This document shows positions 1-10,522 of a stretch of DNA of 54,765 nt, one piece after another; position 1 is the first letter of the stretch, and every line of letters begins with the position of its first letter. The DNA is from Glycomyces dulcitolivorans. GTDB taxonomy: Bacteria > Actinomycetota > Actinomycetes > Mycobacteriales > Micromonosporaceae. The translations under genes were made by a program, and so were the position numbers. Where the stretch lies: NCBI RefSeq assembly GCF_003265355.1, contig NZ_QFRW01000326.1:1-54765 (forward strand), given 5' to 3'. Below the pieces are notes generated by a model, which was given only the letters and a program-made list of their open reading frames with translations, had not been told where the DNA came from and did no database searches.

Positions 1-609
1 CGCCTCGCCCCCGTCGCCGCCCCGCCGCGCCGCGCCACCGGCGAGCCGCGCGCCGTCCGCGACGAGCTCGGCATCGGCGACCGGCCCCTGCTGCTGTCGG
101 TCGGGCGCCTGCACCCGCAGAAGGACTACGACACCCTCATCGCCGCCGCCGCCCGCTGGGCCGACCTCGACCCGCAGCCGGTGGTCGCCATCGCCGGGGA
201 CGGCCCCGAGCGCGAGCGCCTCCAGGGCCTCATCGACACCGCCAAGGCCGACGTGCGCCTCCTCGGCCACCGCACCGACGTCGGCGACCTCCTCGCCGCC
301 GCCGACCTCTCCCTGGTCACCAGCCAGTGGGAGGCCCGCCAGCTGTTCGCCCAGGAGACCCTCCAGGCCGGCGTCCCGCTCGTCACCACCCGCACCGGCG
401 GCATCCCCGAACTGGTCGGCGACGCCGGGCTCTACTTCGAAGTCGGCGACGTCGACGCCCTCGACCGCACGGTCCGCGAGCTCCTCGCCGACGGCGCCAA
501 ACTCGCCGACTACCGCCTCGCCAGCCTCGCCCGCGCCGCCACCTGGCCCGACGAGCTCCAGATGATGGACGCCCTCGACGCGCTCTACCTCGAACTGACC
601 GGCCGCTAG
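1..609 (+). CDS. Glycosyltransferase family 4, C-terminal part (5' end outside window)
   Basis: The open frame runs from the first base to the TAG at 607-609, so the gene begins upstream of the window. The visible part is the nucleotide-sugar-binding Rossmann half of a GT-B fold enzyme: SVGRLHPQKDYDTLI, then a VAIAGDGPER segment, and further on a QETLQAGVPLVTTRTGGIPELVGD stretch with the EX7E-like region that contacts the sugar nucleotide. GT4 enzymes transfer a sugar from an NDP-sugar to lipid or polysaccharide acceptors at the cytoplasmic membrane. The acceptor cannot be told. It ends 3 bp before the next gene, a large membrane protein, so the two are very likely co-transcribed and may act together in cell-envelope biology. 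Confidence 0.85.
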   Translation, partial: RLAPVAAPPRRATGEPRAVRDELGIGDRPLLLSVGRLHPQKDYDTLIAAAARWADLDPQPVVAIAGDGPERERLQGLIDTAKADVRLLGHRTDVGDLLAAADLSLVTSQWEARQLFAQETLQAGVPLVTTRTGGIPELVGDAGLYFEVGDVDALDRTVRELLADGAKLADYRLASLARAATWPDELQMMDALDALYLELTGR

Positions 610-612
610 CCC

Positions 613-2853
613 GTGGCGCGCAACCTCGATGCCGGGCGGCTGGCCCGCAAGGCCCGCAAATCCCTGGCCCGCACCGTGGCCGAGAACCGCGGGCCCCTCC
701 TCGTATGGGTTGTTGCCGCCCTCCTCGCGGCCCTGGCGATCATCCAGCTGCTGCCCGACGAGCCCGAAGAGGCCATCCCCGACACCGTCGACTCCGTGAT
801 CGTCCTCGGCGTCGGCGGCCTGTCGTGGACCGACATCGACGCCGAGTCCACCCCGAACCTCGCCGCGCTGGCCGAGAACGGCTCGCTCGCCGAGCTCAAC
901 ACCGACTCCGGGCGCAACTTCACGTGCACCCTCGACGGCTGGCTCACCCTCTCCGCGGGCGCCCCGGCCGTCGCCGGCGCCTACGGCGACTCGGCCGACT
1001 GCGGCGCGGTCTCGGGCGACCAGATCGCCACCGACGACGCCGGCACCACCGTGTCCGACATGACCGACCTGGTCGCGCTCAACCGCGACCTCGACCAGGG
1101 CGCCGAGGTCGGGATGCTCGCGGCCGGGACCTCCTGCGCCACCGGCGTCGGCCCCGGCGGCGCTTACGCCACCGCGAACTCGGTCGGGCGCGTCGGCGAG
1201 TACGCCCCGAACCTGCCCTCCGGGCGCGACCTCGCCGCGCTGCTGGCCGAATGCCCGCTCACCGTCGTCGACGGCGGCGTCCTGCCCACCGATCCCGAAC
1301 TGCGCGAAGCGAACCTCGACGCCCTCGACGCCGTCGTCGGGGCCCTCGCCGAGGCCCGCGGCGACGACGCCGCGCTCATCGTCACCGGCGTCAGCCAGGT
1401 CGAGGAGCCCAACCGGCTCCTGGCCACGGTCGCCAACTTCGGCGGGGACGACGGCCACAACCTCCTCGACCTGCCCGCCGAGCGCCCCGGCTACCTGCGG
1501 CTGACCGACCTGACCGCCACGATCCTCACCCTCCTGGACGCGCCCCTCCCGGACTCGGTCTCGGGCACGGCCGCCGGCGCCACCGCCGACACGCTGTCCT
1601 ATGAGGAGCGACAGGCGGTGTTCGACGACACCGACGTGCGCCTCATGGCCGCCTCTGTCGCCGCCCCGGCCACCCAGTGGCTCCAGGTGATCCTCTTCCT
1701 CGCCCTGACCTTCGTGGCCTGGCCGCTGCTGCACCTGCTGCGCCGCGCCGGCCAGCCCGGCGTCAAGCCCCCGCCGCTGTGGCTCATGCGCCTGAACATC
1801 GTCTCCGCGCTCGTGTGCGCCCTGTTCACCGCCGCCGCGATCCTCGCCGACTTCTTCGAGTGGTGGTCCTTCCCCCACCCGGGCGTCGTCGGCCCTCTGA
1901 CGGCCCTGGCCATCGCCGTGGCGTGCGCGTTCGTCGCCATCCTCATCCCCGGCCGCCGCAGCCCTGCTAGCCTGATGATCACCGTCTCCGCCTTCGGCAT
2001 CATCGTCACCGTCATGGCCATGATCATCCACACCGAGGACCCGCTGGGGACCCTGCTGGGCGACTACACCGTCGCCGACTCGGCCTCCAACGAGCTCGGG
2101 CCGGTCGCCACCGGCATGTTCATCGCCTCCCTGTGGCTGCTGGCCGCCGCCGCGGCCTGGCGCCTGCCCCGCCGCTACCAGGCCCCCGTCATGGCCGGCA
2201 CGGGCTGCCTGGGCGTCCTGGTCGTCTCCGCCGGGTTCCTCGGCGACTCCGTGCCCGCCGCGGTCGCCTTCATCGTCGGCACCTGCCTCGCCGCCGCGCT
2301 CGCGACCGGCGGCTGGGTCACCTTCCAGCGCTTCGTCTGGTCGGGCCTGGCCGGGGCCGCGGTCCTGCTGGGCCTGTCGTGGATCGACTACCAGCGCCCG
2401 GCCGCCGAACGCGGCGAGCTCGGCGCGTTCCTCGGCGACGTCCTCGGCGACACCAACGGCGTCATCGCCTCCGGCGTCGGCTCCAACATCGTGGCGGTCT
2501 TCACCTCCCCGATGAGCCTCCTGGCCGTCATGGCCGGCGCCTACTGCTGGCTGGTGCTCCTGCGCCCCGGCGGCGGCCTGCGCCGCGCCTGGGGCCTGTA
2601 CCCGCCCCTGCGCGCCGCCTTCTCCGCCGCGGTCTTCGGCTCGGCGATCGCCGGGCTCCTCCTCGGCAAGGGGATCATGAGCCTCGGGTCGGCCCTGGCG
2701 GTCATGGTTCCCTTGGCGGTCATCATGAGCCACCGCGTCCTGGCCCGCGCGCACGTGAAGGACGGGGAGTATTCGAACATGATCGTCGACGCACCCTCGT
2801 GGGTCGATGAGGAAAACAGCGGCGAAAGTGTTAGTGTGGAATCCCGTGGGTGA
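613..2853 (+). CDS. Large membrane protein with alkaline-phosphatase-like outer domain
   Basis: A 746-residue protein starting at GTG 613, three bases after the glycosyltransferase stop. One membrane segment lies near residues 29-47. About 300 mostly hydrophilic residues follow, beginning VIVLGVGGLSWTDIDAESTP, which resembles the start of the alkaline phosphatase/sulfatase fold (metal-binding Asp, then TPNLAALA). The second half (about 347-730) has roughly ten hydrophobic segments. I infer an extracytoplasmic phosphatase- or transferase-like domain anchored to a polytopic membrane domain. Catalytic metal ligands are not all obvious, so the domain may be inactive. Homologues of unknown function are common beside pyrG in actinobacteria. 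Joint transcription with the upstream GT4 gene suggests an envelope role. Confidence 0.7.
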   Translation: MARNLDAGRLARKARKSLARTVAENRGPLLVWVVAALLAALAIIQLLPDEPEEAIPDTVDSVIVLGVGGLSWTDIDAESTPNLAALAENGSLAELNTDSGRNFTCTLDGWLTLSAGAPAVAGAYGDSADCGAVSGDQIATDDAGTTVSDMTDLVALNRDLDQGAEVGMLAAGTSCATGVGPGGAYATANSVGRVGEYAPNLPSGRDLAALLAECPLTVVDGGVLPTDPELREANLDALDAVVGALAEARGDDAALIVTGVSQVEEPNRLLATVANFGGDDGHNLLDLPAERPGYLRLTDLTATILTLLDAPLPDSVSGTAAGATADTLSYEERQAVFDDTDVRLMAASVAAPATQWLQVILFLALTFVAWPLLHLLRRAGQPGVKPPPLWLMRLNIVSALVCALFTAAAILADFFEWWSFPHPGVVGPLTALAIAVACAFVAILIPGRRSPASLMITVSAFGIIVTVMAMIIHTEDPLGTLLGDYTVADSASNELGPVATGMFIASLWLLAAAAAWRLPRRYQAPVMAGTGCLGVLVVSAGFLGDSVPAAVAFIVGTCLAAALATGGWVTFQRFVWSGLAGAAVLLGLSWIDYQRPAAERGELGAFLGDVLGDTNGVIASGVGSNIVAVFTSPMSLLAVMAGAYCWLVLLRPGGGLRRAWGLYPPLRAAFSAAVFGSAIAGLLLGKGIMSLGSALAVMVPLAVIMSHRVLARAHVKDGEYSNMIVDAPSWVDEENSGESVSVESRG

Positions 2854-2875
2854 TGCGATCCACCGGCTGCTTTAA

Positions 2876-4609
<1,734 letters not shown>

Positions 4610-4616
4610 CCGAACA

Positions 4617-4658
4617 CGACGGAAGGGCGGGACCCGAACGAGTCCCGCCCTTCCGTCG
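4617..4658. terminator. Bidirectional terminator between pyrG and the DUF805 gene
   Basis: A perfect 17-bp stem (4617-4633 with 4642-4658) with an 8-nt loop lies between two convergent genes. It begins 7 bp after the pyrG stop and ends 8 bp before the DUF805 stop, so it can end transcription from both sides. Confidence 0.85.
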
Positions 4659-4666
4659 ATGCGCCA

Positions 4667-5023
4667 TCAGGACTCGCGCGGGTCCTCGCCGTACTGGTTC
4701 GAGCCGTAGTGGCCCTCCTGGGCGAGCATCACCAGCAGGATGACGCCGCCGACGGCCGGGATGAAGTTGAGCAGGTACAGCCAGCCGGACTTGCCGGTGT
4801 CGTGGAGGCGGCGCACGATCACCCCGAGCGCGGGGATGAGGGTGGCGAGAAAATACAGGTAGAACGGGATCAGGAACGCCCGGCCGTCACCCAGCGCTCC
4901 GAGGAGGAAGATGAGGGCGAAGGCGATGAGGAGGTGGATGAGCAAGAACATCCAGTACTCCTTGCGGCGGGCGCGGCCTGAGAATCCGATGTAGTTCTTG
5001 AGCACGGCGAGATACCAGTGCAC
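4667..5023 (-). CDS. DUF805 family small membrane protein
   Basis: A 118-residue protein of the DUF805 (YhaH/YhaI-like) family of inner membrane proteins of unknown function. The start MHWYLAVLKNYIGFSGRARRKEYWMF is the family signature. Three hydrophobic segments follow (about residues 24-46, 52-70 and 84-105) with the conserved RRLHDTGKSGWLYLL between the second and third. A longer reading from TTG 5038 is possible. I chose GTG 5021-5023 because the ribosome-binding site AAAGGAG sits 5 bases before it and would otherwise be coding. The tail is short and acidic. It is transcribed alone and converges on pyrG. Confidence 0.88.
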   Translation of the reverse strand: MHWYLAVLKNYIGFSGRARRKEYWMFLLIHLLIAFALIFLLGALGDGRAFLIPFYLYFLATLIPALGVIVRRLHDTGKSGWLYLLNFIPAVGGVILLVMLAQEGHYGSNQYGEDPRES

Positions 5024-5215
5024 AGGGGCTCCTTTCAAGGGGGCGATCCTCTACGGGATCAATTGGGGGCGTGAGGGGTGGCGGCCCCGGGGCCAGGACC
5101 GGGAGAGAATTTAGCATGGTTCCCCAGGCCACCGCGCCGTGATTCGACCTCTGCCTCCTTTGAGGACCTGATGTCGCAATGCGCCCGATTCACGCCTTCC
5201 CGATTGCAATGCGCG

Positions 5216-5247
5216 AAGGGACGGGACTCGAACGAGTCCCGTCCCTT
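5216..5247 (-). terminator. Terminator after the MFS exporter gene
   Basis: A perfect inverted repeat, 15-bp arms 5216-5230 and 5233-5247, lies 14 bp beyond the MFS stop codon on the minus strand. The arms pair GGGACGGGACTCG with its complement. It sits between the exporter gene and the promoter region of the DUF805 gene. Confidence 0.8.
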
Positions 5248-5260
5248 TCTCTGTTTGCGT

Positions 5261-6763
5261 CTACGCCTTGGTGCGCAGGGCCCGGCCGACCGAGATCGTG
5301 GCGATCAGGATCAATCCGGCGGCGATCAAGGCGACCGTCTGGAGGCCGTGGGTGAACGCGGTGCGGGCCGCGGTCAGCAGGGCGTCTCCGGCCTCTGCCG
5401 GGAGCGTGGCGGCGACGTGGACGGCTTCGCCGAGCGTCTCCGAGGCGCCGGCGGGCGCGTCGGAGAGTTCCGAGCGGTATATCCCGGTGGCGAGGGATCC
5501 CAGCAGGGCCACGCCCATCGCGCCGCCGAGCTCGTAGGCGGTCTCCGAGATCGCCGAGGCCGAGCCGGCGCGGTCGGCCGGGGCCGCGGCGAGGATCGCG
5601 TCGTTGGTGACCGTTTGCGCCAGGCCCGCGCCGGTGCCGATGAGGATCGAGGCGCCCACGACGACCAGGGCGCCTTCGTCCACGCCGACGAACGCCATTC
5701 CGGCGAACCCGGTGATCACGAACGCCAGGCCCCCGACGATGGTGCGCGCCATGCCGATGCGCTCCGAGAGCCGCACCGCGAACAGGCCCGCGACGACCGA
5801 CACCGCCATCTCCGGCAGCAGCAGGAGCCCCGCTTGCATAGGGGAGTATCCCAGCACCAGTTGCAGGTACTGCGTGAGCAGGAACAGCGAGGAGATCATC
5901 GCGAACACGATCGTGAAGTTCGTGGCCAGCGAGGCGCTGAAGCGCCGGATGCCGAACAGGTTCAGGTCCAGCAGCGGGTGCTCCAGGCGGCGCTGGCGTC
6001 GCACGAACACGACCGCCATGGCCGCGCCGAACGCGATCGCGGCGAAGGCCGTCCAGTCCAGGCCGTGCTCGGCGAGCGTCTTGACCCCGTAGACGAACGG
6101 GAACATCGCCATGAACGACATCGCGACGCTGAGCAGGTCGAGCGGGCCCGGGTTCGGGTCCTTGGACTCCGGCAGCAGCATCGGCGCGGCCACCATCACC
6201 GCGAGCGAGACCGGTGCGGCCATGAGGAACACCGAGCCCCACCAGAAGTGCTCCAGGAGCCATCCGCCGATGATCGGCCCGGCGGCGGCGCCCGCGGAGA
6301 ACCCCGACGCCCAGATCGCGATGGCGAACTTGCGCTGGCGGCCGTCGGTGAAGAGGTTGCGCATGAGGCCGAGTGTGGTCGGCATGAGGGTCGCCCCGGC
6401 CAGGCCCAGCAGGGCGCGGGCGGCGATGAGCGTCTCGGGTGTGGGCGCGTAGGCGGCGAGGACGCTCGCGGCGGCGAACGCGGCCGAGCCGATGATCAGG
6501 AGCCGGCGGCGGCCGATGCGGTCGCCGAGGGAGCCCATGGTGACCAGGAGGCCGGCGAGGGTGAACCCGTAGACGTCCACGATCCACAGCAGCTGCGAGC
6601 TGGAGGGTTCGAGGTCTTCGGACAGGAACGGCACGGCGAAGCCGAGCACGGTCATGTCGATGGAGATGAGCAGCACCGGGAGCACCAGCACGGCCAGCGC
6701 CCAGCCCTGTTTGGCGCTGAATCGGGCGCGCGGCTCGGTCGGGCGCGGCATCGTCGTCGTCAT
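5261..6763 (-). CDS. MFS drug exporter, DHA2 family (QacA/SmvA type)
   Basis: A 500-residue transporter with about 14 membrane segments, the size and topology of the DHA2 proton/drug antiporters. Segment 1 holds DMTVLGFAVPFLSEDL, matching the DHA2 motif with a membrane-embedded Asp. The loop after segment 2 is MGSLGDRIGRRRLL, the MFS motif A. Longer readings exist up to 6829, but ATG 6761-6763 is preceded at 5 bases by AAGGAGG, which decides the start. The gene is divergent from a TetR regulator with a palindromic operator between them, the usual layout for a drug-induced efflux pump. The substrate cannot be read from sequence; hydrophobic cations are typical for close relatives. Confidence 0.93.
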   Translation of the reverse strand: MTTTMPRPTEPRARFSAKQGWALAVLVLPVLLISIDMTVLGFAVPFLSEDLEPSSSQLLWIVDVYGFTLAGLLVTMGSLGDRIGRRRLLIIGSAAFAAASVLAAYAPTPETLIAARALLGLAGATLMPTTLGLMRNLFTDGRQRKFAIAIWASGFSAGAAAGPIIGGWLLEHFWWGSVFLMAAPVSLAVMVAAPMLLPESKDPNPGPLDLLSVAMSFMAMFPFVYGVKTLAEHGLDWTAFAAIAFGAAMAVVFVRRQRRLEHPLLDLNLFGIRRFSASLATNFTIVFAMISSLFLLTQYLQLVLGYSPMQAGLLLLPEMAVSVVAGLFAVRLSERIGMARTIVGGLAFVITGFAGMAFVGVDEGALVVVGASILIGTGAGLAQTVTNDAILAAAPADRAGSASAISETAYELGGAMGVALLGSLATGIYRSELSDAPAGASETLGEAVHVAATLPAEAGDALLTAARTAFTHGLQTVALIAAGLILIATISVGRALRTKA

Positions 6764-6884
6764 GGTGTCCTCCTTCTGGAAGCTCGCGGCCATGGGCTGC
6801 CGCGGAAGCGGCGGCCCGCAGGTCGGCACCTGGGGCGGTTCGGCGAAGCTTGTGATCGAATCGACGGTTCAGGGGAATTCGCTG

Positions 6885-6900
6885 TACCGTCCAGACGGTA
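6885..6900. promoter_or_regulatory. Probable TetR operator
   Basis: A perfect inverted repeat TACCGTC-CA-GACGGTA lies 21 bp upstream of the tetR-type gene in the 158-bp divergent intergenic region. It overlaps TATAGT (6899-6904), a plausible -10 for that gene, so a bound repressor would block its own promoter and probably that of the exporter. Confidence 0.7.
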
Positions 6901-6921
6901 TAGTAGCAAGCGGGAGGGCAC

Positions 6922-7461
6922 ATGGCCAAGGACGAAGTCAGCACGCGTGACCGGATTCTCAACGCGCTTCAGCGCATCCTCGTCGAGGAGGGCTCCTCGG
7001 GCGTGACCCTGGAGAAGGTCGCCGCCGAGGCCGGCGTCTCCAAGGGCGGCCTGCTCTACCACTTCAAGTCCAAGTCCGACCTCTACGACGGCCTGGCCGC
7101 ACGGTTCCGGGCCCGGGAGGAAGTCAACTTCCTAGAGGCCCGCAGCCAAGGTGTGGTCGAGACCTACCTGCGGGACTCCACTTCGCCGTCGAAGGAGTCC
7201 GCGGCCAGCCTGTGGGCCTTGCTGAGCGCACTCCGCGGCAACGACGAACTGTCCGCCGCCGCCCGGAACGACGTCCTGTTCACCTTCGACGGCTGGGCGA
7301 AACTCCTGCACGAGAACATCGAGGACCCCGTCACCGCCGAGATCGTGCGCCTGGTCGGCGATGGCCTGTTCCTCTCCGCGCTGGCCGGTGTCCCCCTGCC
7401 GTCTCAGGAAGTGGTCGAGGGCCTCGTGCGGCGCCTCAAAGCCGACGCCGGCGAATCCTGA
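6922..7461 (+). CDS. TetR/AcrR family repressor
   Basis: A 179-residue regulator. The N-terminal helix-turn-helix covers about residues 8-53: TRDRILNALQRILVEEG, then TLEKVAAEAGVSKGGLLYHFKSKSDLYDGL, the canonical TetR DNA-binding helix. The rest is a helical ligand-binding and dimer domain of the type with a TetR_C_37-like arrangement. The start ATG 6922 has GGGAGG upstream. It is divergent from the DHA2 exporter and an operator-like palindrome lies between, so it very probably represses itself and the exporter until a substrate binds. Confidence 0.93.
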   Translation: MAKDEVSTRDRILNALQRILVEEGSSGVTLEKVAAEAGVSKGGLLYHFKSKSDLYDGLAARFRAREEVNFLEARSQGVVETYLRDSTSPSKESAASLWALLSALRGNDELSAAARNDVLFTFDGWAKLLHENIEDPVTAEIVRLVGDGLFLSALAGVPLPSQEVVEGLVRRLKADAGES

Positions 7462-7480
7462 TCCTGTAACGCGACCGGGC

Positions 7481-7486
7481 TAGGGT
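7481..7486 (+). promoter_or_regulatory. -10 element of a leaderless NUDIX transcript
   Basis: TAGGGT is spaced 7 bases from GTG 7494. No ribosome-binding site precedes the start. In actinobacteria this spacing places the transcription start at or next to the start codon, so the mRNA is probably leaderless. Confidence 0.55.
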
Positions 7487-7493
7487 GGCTCCC

Positions 7494-8045
7494 GTGCATG
7501 ACTACCGAGTCCTCGACAGCGAAATCGTCCACCGCGGCTGGTGCTACGACCTGACCGCCGAGACCGTCGCGATGCCCGGCGGCGGCAGCGCCCGCCGGGA
7601 GTTCCTCGACCACTGCGGCGCCGTCGTCACCGTCCCGCTCGACGAGTCCGGGCGGGTGGGCCTCATCCGCCAGTACCGCGTCCCGCCCAAGGAACTCATG
7701 TGGGAGTTCCCCGCGGGCCTGCGGGACATCCCCGGCGAGGACCCCGCCGTGACCGCCCGCCGCGAGCTCGCCGAAGAGGTCGACCTCGCCGCCGCCGACC
7801 TGGTCAAACTGGGGGAGTTCTACACCACCCCCGGCATCTCCAACGAGCTCGTCCACTACTACCTGGCGATCGGCCTCACCGCCGTCCCCGAGGCCGACCG
7901 GCACGAGCGCACCGACGAGGAGGCCCACATCGAACTGGTGTGGTGGGACCTCGACAAGGCCCTCGCCGCCGTCGCCGACGGCGAGATCCGCAACGGCGTG
8001 TGCGCCCTCGCGCTCAGCCTCGCCAAACTCCACCTCAACGCCTGA
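7494..8045 (+). CDS. NUDIX hydrolase, ADP-ribose pyrophosphatase type
   Basis: A 183-residue protein of the family of the NUDIX gene that follows pyrG in many actinobacteria. The ADP-ribose-pyrophosphatase pattern FPAGLRDIPGEDP leads into the NUDIX helix ARRELAEEVDL, which supplies the metal-binding glutamates. The usual Gly near the end of the box is Asp here (EEVD), a mild departure. Such enzymes split ADP-ribose to AMP and ribose 5-phosphate. The reading frame also has GTG at 7485, but 7494 fits a leaderless start. The gene after it is normally xerD; here it is followed by a hairpin and then ald. Confidence 0.9.
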   Translation: MHDYRVLDSEIVHRGWCYDLTAETVAMPGGGSARREFLDHCGAVVTVPLDESGRVGLIRQYRVPPKELMWEFPAGLRDIPGEDPAVTARRELAEEVDLAAADLVKLGEFYTTPGISNELVHYYLAIGLTAVPEADRHERTDEEAHIELVWWDLDKALAAVADGEIRNGVCALALSLAKLHLNA

Positions 8046-8060
8046 GGCGCACGGTCACAG

Positions 8061-8088
8061 GGCCCGTCGCGCGCAAGCGCGGCGGGCC
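8061..8088 (+). terminator. Hairpin after the NUDIX gene
   Basis: Arms 8061-8072 and 8077-8088 pair over 12 bp with one G-T pair around a GCAA loop, 15 bp after the NUDIX stop. It separates that gene from ald. Confidence 0.65.
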
Positions 8089-8231
8089 TGACTTACGATC
8101 ACCGCGACGACGCCGTCCGAACCGCTGACCCAGAAGGAATGCCGGGCTCAGGGCGATCCGCGTCCTAGACTGCCTGAGCGGGTTGCCGACCGGCCCCGAA
8201 CTGGCACAACGCTTCGGAAGGAACCCGCACC

Positions 8232-9353
8232 GTGAAAGTCGCCGTCCCCCGCGAGATCAAGAACAACGAGTACCGCGTCGCACTGACCCCCGCCGGGGTC
8301 CACGAGCTGGTCGCCGCCGGCCACCACGTCAGCGTCGAGACCGGCGCCGGGCTCGGCTCGGCCATCACCGACGACGACTACCGCGCCGCCGGGGCCGTCA
8401 TCTGCCCCGACGCCGACTCCACTTGGAGCACCGGCGATCTGGTCCTCAAGGTCAAAGAGCCGATCCAGGACGAGTTCCACCGGATGCAGCCGGGCCAGAC
8501 CCTCTTCACCTACCTCCACCTCGCCGCGAGCGCCGAGTGCACCGACGCGCTCCTGGAGCGCCACGTCACCGGGATCGCCTACGAGACCGTGCAGACCCGC
8601 GACGGGCGCCTGCCGCTCCTGGCGCCCATGAGCGAGGTCGCCGGGCGCCTGGCCGTCCAGGCCGGGGCCTACCACCTCCAGCGCCCCGAAGGCGGCCGCG
8701 GCACCCTCATGGGCGGCGTCCCCGGGACCCCGCCGGCCCGCGTGGTCATCATCGGCGCCGGCGTCTCGGGCATGAACGCCGCCGCCATCGCCGTCGGCAT
8801 GCGCGCGGACGTCGAGCTGCTCGACCTCAACGTCGACAAGCTCCACGCCGCCGACGACCTCTACCAGGGCCGCCTGCGCACCATCGTCTCCAACCGGTTC
8901 GAGATCAAGCGCGCCTGCCGCGAGGCCGACCTGGTCATCGGCGCCGTCCTCGTCCCCGGCGCCAAGGCCCCCACCGTCGTCGACGACGAGGTCCTCGCCG
9001 ACATGAAGGACGGCGCGGTCCTCGTCGACATCGCCATCGACCAGGGCGGGTGCTTCGCCCACTCGCGGGCCACCACCCACGACGACCCCACGTTCTCCTA
9101 CGGCGGCAAGCTGTTCTACTGCGTCGGCAACATGCCCGGCGCCGTCCCGAACACCTCCACGTACGCGCTCACCAACGCGACGCTCCCGTACGTCATGCGC
9201 CTGGCCAACCACGGCTGGGCCGAGGCCCTGCGCACCGACGCGGCCCTCGCCGGCGGGCTCAACACCTATGCCGGGCAGGTCGTCAACGAACCCGTCGCCG
9301 TCACCCACCACCTGCCGCTCATGCCGATCGCGCAGGTCCTCGCCGAGAACTGA
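8232..9353 (+). CDS. ald: Alanine dehydrogenase
   Basis: A 373-residue enzyme converting L-alanine to pyruvate and ammonia with NAD+. It opens MKVAVPREIKNNEYRVALTP, the family's pyruvate-binding N-terminus (Arg15, then Lys at about 75 in LVLKVKEP). The central NAD domain has VVIIGAGVSGMNAAAIA, the GXGXXG loop, and ends DIAIDQGGCFAHSRATTHDDP. His near residue 96 in FTYLHLAAS is the expected catalytic residue. The start GTG 8232 has AAGGAA upstream at 8218-8223, and TAGACT at about 8166 may be the -10 element. The enzyme sits in its usual actinobacterial place before parA, but without xerD ahead of it. Confidence 0.97.
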   Translation: MKVAVPREIKNNEYRVALTPAGVHELVAAGHHVSVETGAGLGSAITDDDYRAAGAVICPDADSTWSTGDLVLKVKEPIQDEFHRMQPGQTLFTYLHLAASAECTDALLERHVTGIAYETVQTRDGRLPLLAPMSEVAGRLAVQAGAYHLQRPEGGRGTLMGGVPGTPPARVVIIGAGVSGMNAAAIAVGMRADVELLDLNVDKLHAADDLYQGRLRTIVSNRFEIKRACREADLVIGAVLVPGAKAPTVVDDEVLADMKDGAVLVDIAIDQGGCFAHSRATTHDDPTFSYGGKLFYCVGNMPGAVPNTSTYALTNATLPYVMRLANHGWAEALRTDAALAGGLNTYAGQVVNEPVAVTHHLPLMPIAQVLAEN

Positions 9354-9518
9354 GGACACACAGGACCCTCACGTCCCAGGCCGTAGCGGGCGATCCCACA
9401 CCGGGTGCCTCGGAGTCTCGCAAGCCGTCGACAGCCTCGATACACTGACGTACAGTCGCTATGACAGGCAATGGTGAGACGCCCGGCACCCGGTGCCGAC
9501 TCGCACCCGGAGGCGGAA

Positions 9519-10445
9519 ATGAGCAGTGTGGACAGCAACGACAAATGGGCGGCCCTGCGCGGCGCCGCGCAGATGCCTCCCGCTGACGGAACCGAGGACC
9601 TGTCCTCGCCCGACCCCGAGACGTACACCAGCAAACGCGAGATCCCGCAACCGCAGCCGCTGGAGCGCCACGGGCCGGCCCGCGTCATCGCCATGGCCAA
9701 CCAGAAGGGCGGGGTCGGCAAGACCACCACGACCATCAACCTCGGTGCGGCCCTTGCCGAGTACGGCCGCAAGGTGCTCCTGGTCGACTTCGACCCGCAG
9801 GGCGCGCTGTCGGTCGGCTTCGGCACCAACCCCCACACCCTGGACCTGACCGTCTACAACCTCCTCATGCAGGAGGACGTCGACATCGACGACGTCATGG
9901 TCAAGACCAACGTCGCGGGCCTGCGCCTCCTGCCGGCCAACATCGACCTCTCCGCCGCCGAGATCCAGCTGGTCAACGAGGTCGCCCGCGAGCAGACCCT
10001 CGCCCGCGTCCTGCGCCCGGTCATCCCCGACTTCGACTACGTCCTCATCGACTGCCAGCCGTCCCTGGGGCTCTTGACGATCAACGCCCTCACCGCCGCC
10101 CACTCCGTCCTGGTCCCCCTGGAGTGCGAATTCTTCTCCCTGCGCGGCGTGGCCCTGCTCCTGGACACCGTCGACAAGGTCCGCGAGCGCCTCAACTACG
10201 ACCTCGAACTCGACGGCATCCTCGCGACCATGTACGACTCGCGCACCACCCACTCGCGCCAGGTCCTCCAGCGCGTCGTGGAAGCCTTCGGCGACAAAGT
10301 CTTCAGCACCGTCATCACCCGCACCGTGCGCTTCCCCGAGACCACCGTCGCCGGCGAGCCCATCACCACCTGGGCCCCCGCGTCCTCGGGCGCCCGCGCC
10401 TACCGCCAGCTCGCCCGCGAACTCATCGCCGCGACGGACAAATAG
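9519..10445 (+). CDS. ParA/Soj family ATPase
   Basis: A 308-residue cytosolic ATPase of the MinD/ParA family. After about 50 variable residues comes VIAMANQKGGVGKTTTTINLG, with the deviant Walker A at residues 63-70. VLLVDFDPQGALSVGFG follows, then DYVLIDCQPSLGLLTINAL (Walker B). The frame stays open to 9471, but ATG 9519 is preceded by GGAGGCGG and begins the usual serine-rich leader. No parB is adjacent, and together with the following scpA/scpB this is the conserved chromosome-organisation cluster of actinobacteria rather than the origin-proximal parAB. The likely role is in chromosome dynamics with condensin, but a specific function is not established for this paralogue. Confidence 0.93.
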   Translation: MSSVDSNDKWAALRGAAQMPPADGTEDLSSPDPETYTSKREIPQPQPLERHGPARVIAMANQKGGVGKTTTTINLGAALAEYGRKVLLVDFDPQGALSVGFGTNPHTLDLTVYNLLMQEDVDIDDVMVKTNVAGLRLLPANIDLSAAEIQLVNEVAREQTLARVLRPVIPDFDYVLIDCQPSLGLLTINALTAAHSVLVPLECEFFSLRGVALLLDTVDKVRERLNYDLELDGILATMYDSRTTHSRQVLQRVVEAFGDKVFSTVITRTVRFPETTVAGEPITTWAPASSGARAYRQLARELIAATDK

Positions 10446-10522
10446 CGTCCCGAACGCGTTCCACCACAAGAAACCCAGAGTTCACCCCGTAGCGTCTGCG
10501 GGGCCCGTCTAAGCTTGCGTGC

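Noticed and set aside
5078-7006. Long plus-strand open frame (642 codons) across the MFS gene
   Set aside because: It is the antisense of the exporter and its regulator region; Arg/Gly/Glu-rich and without domains.
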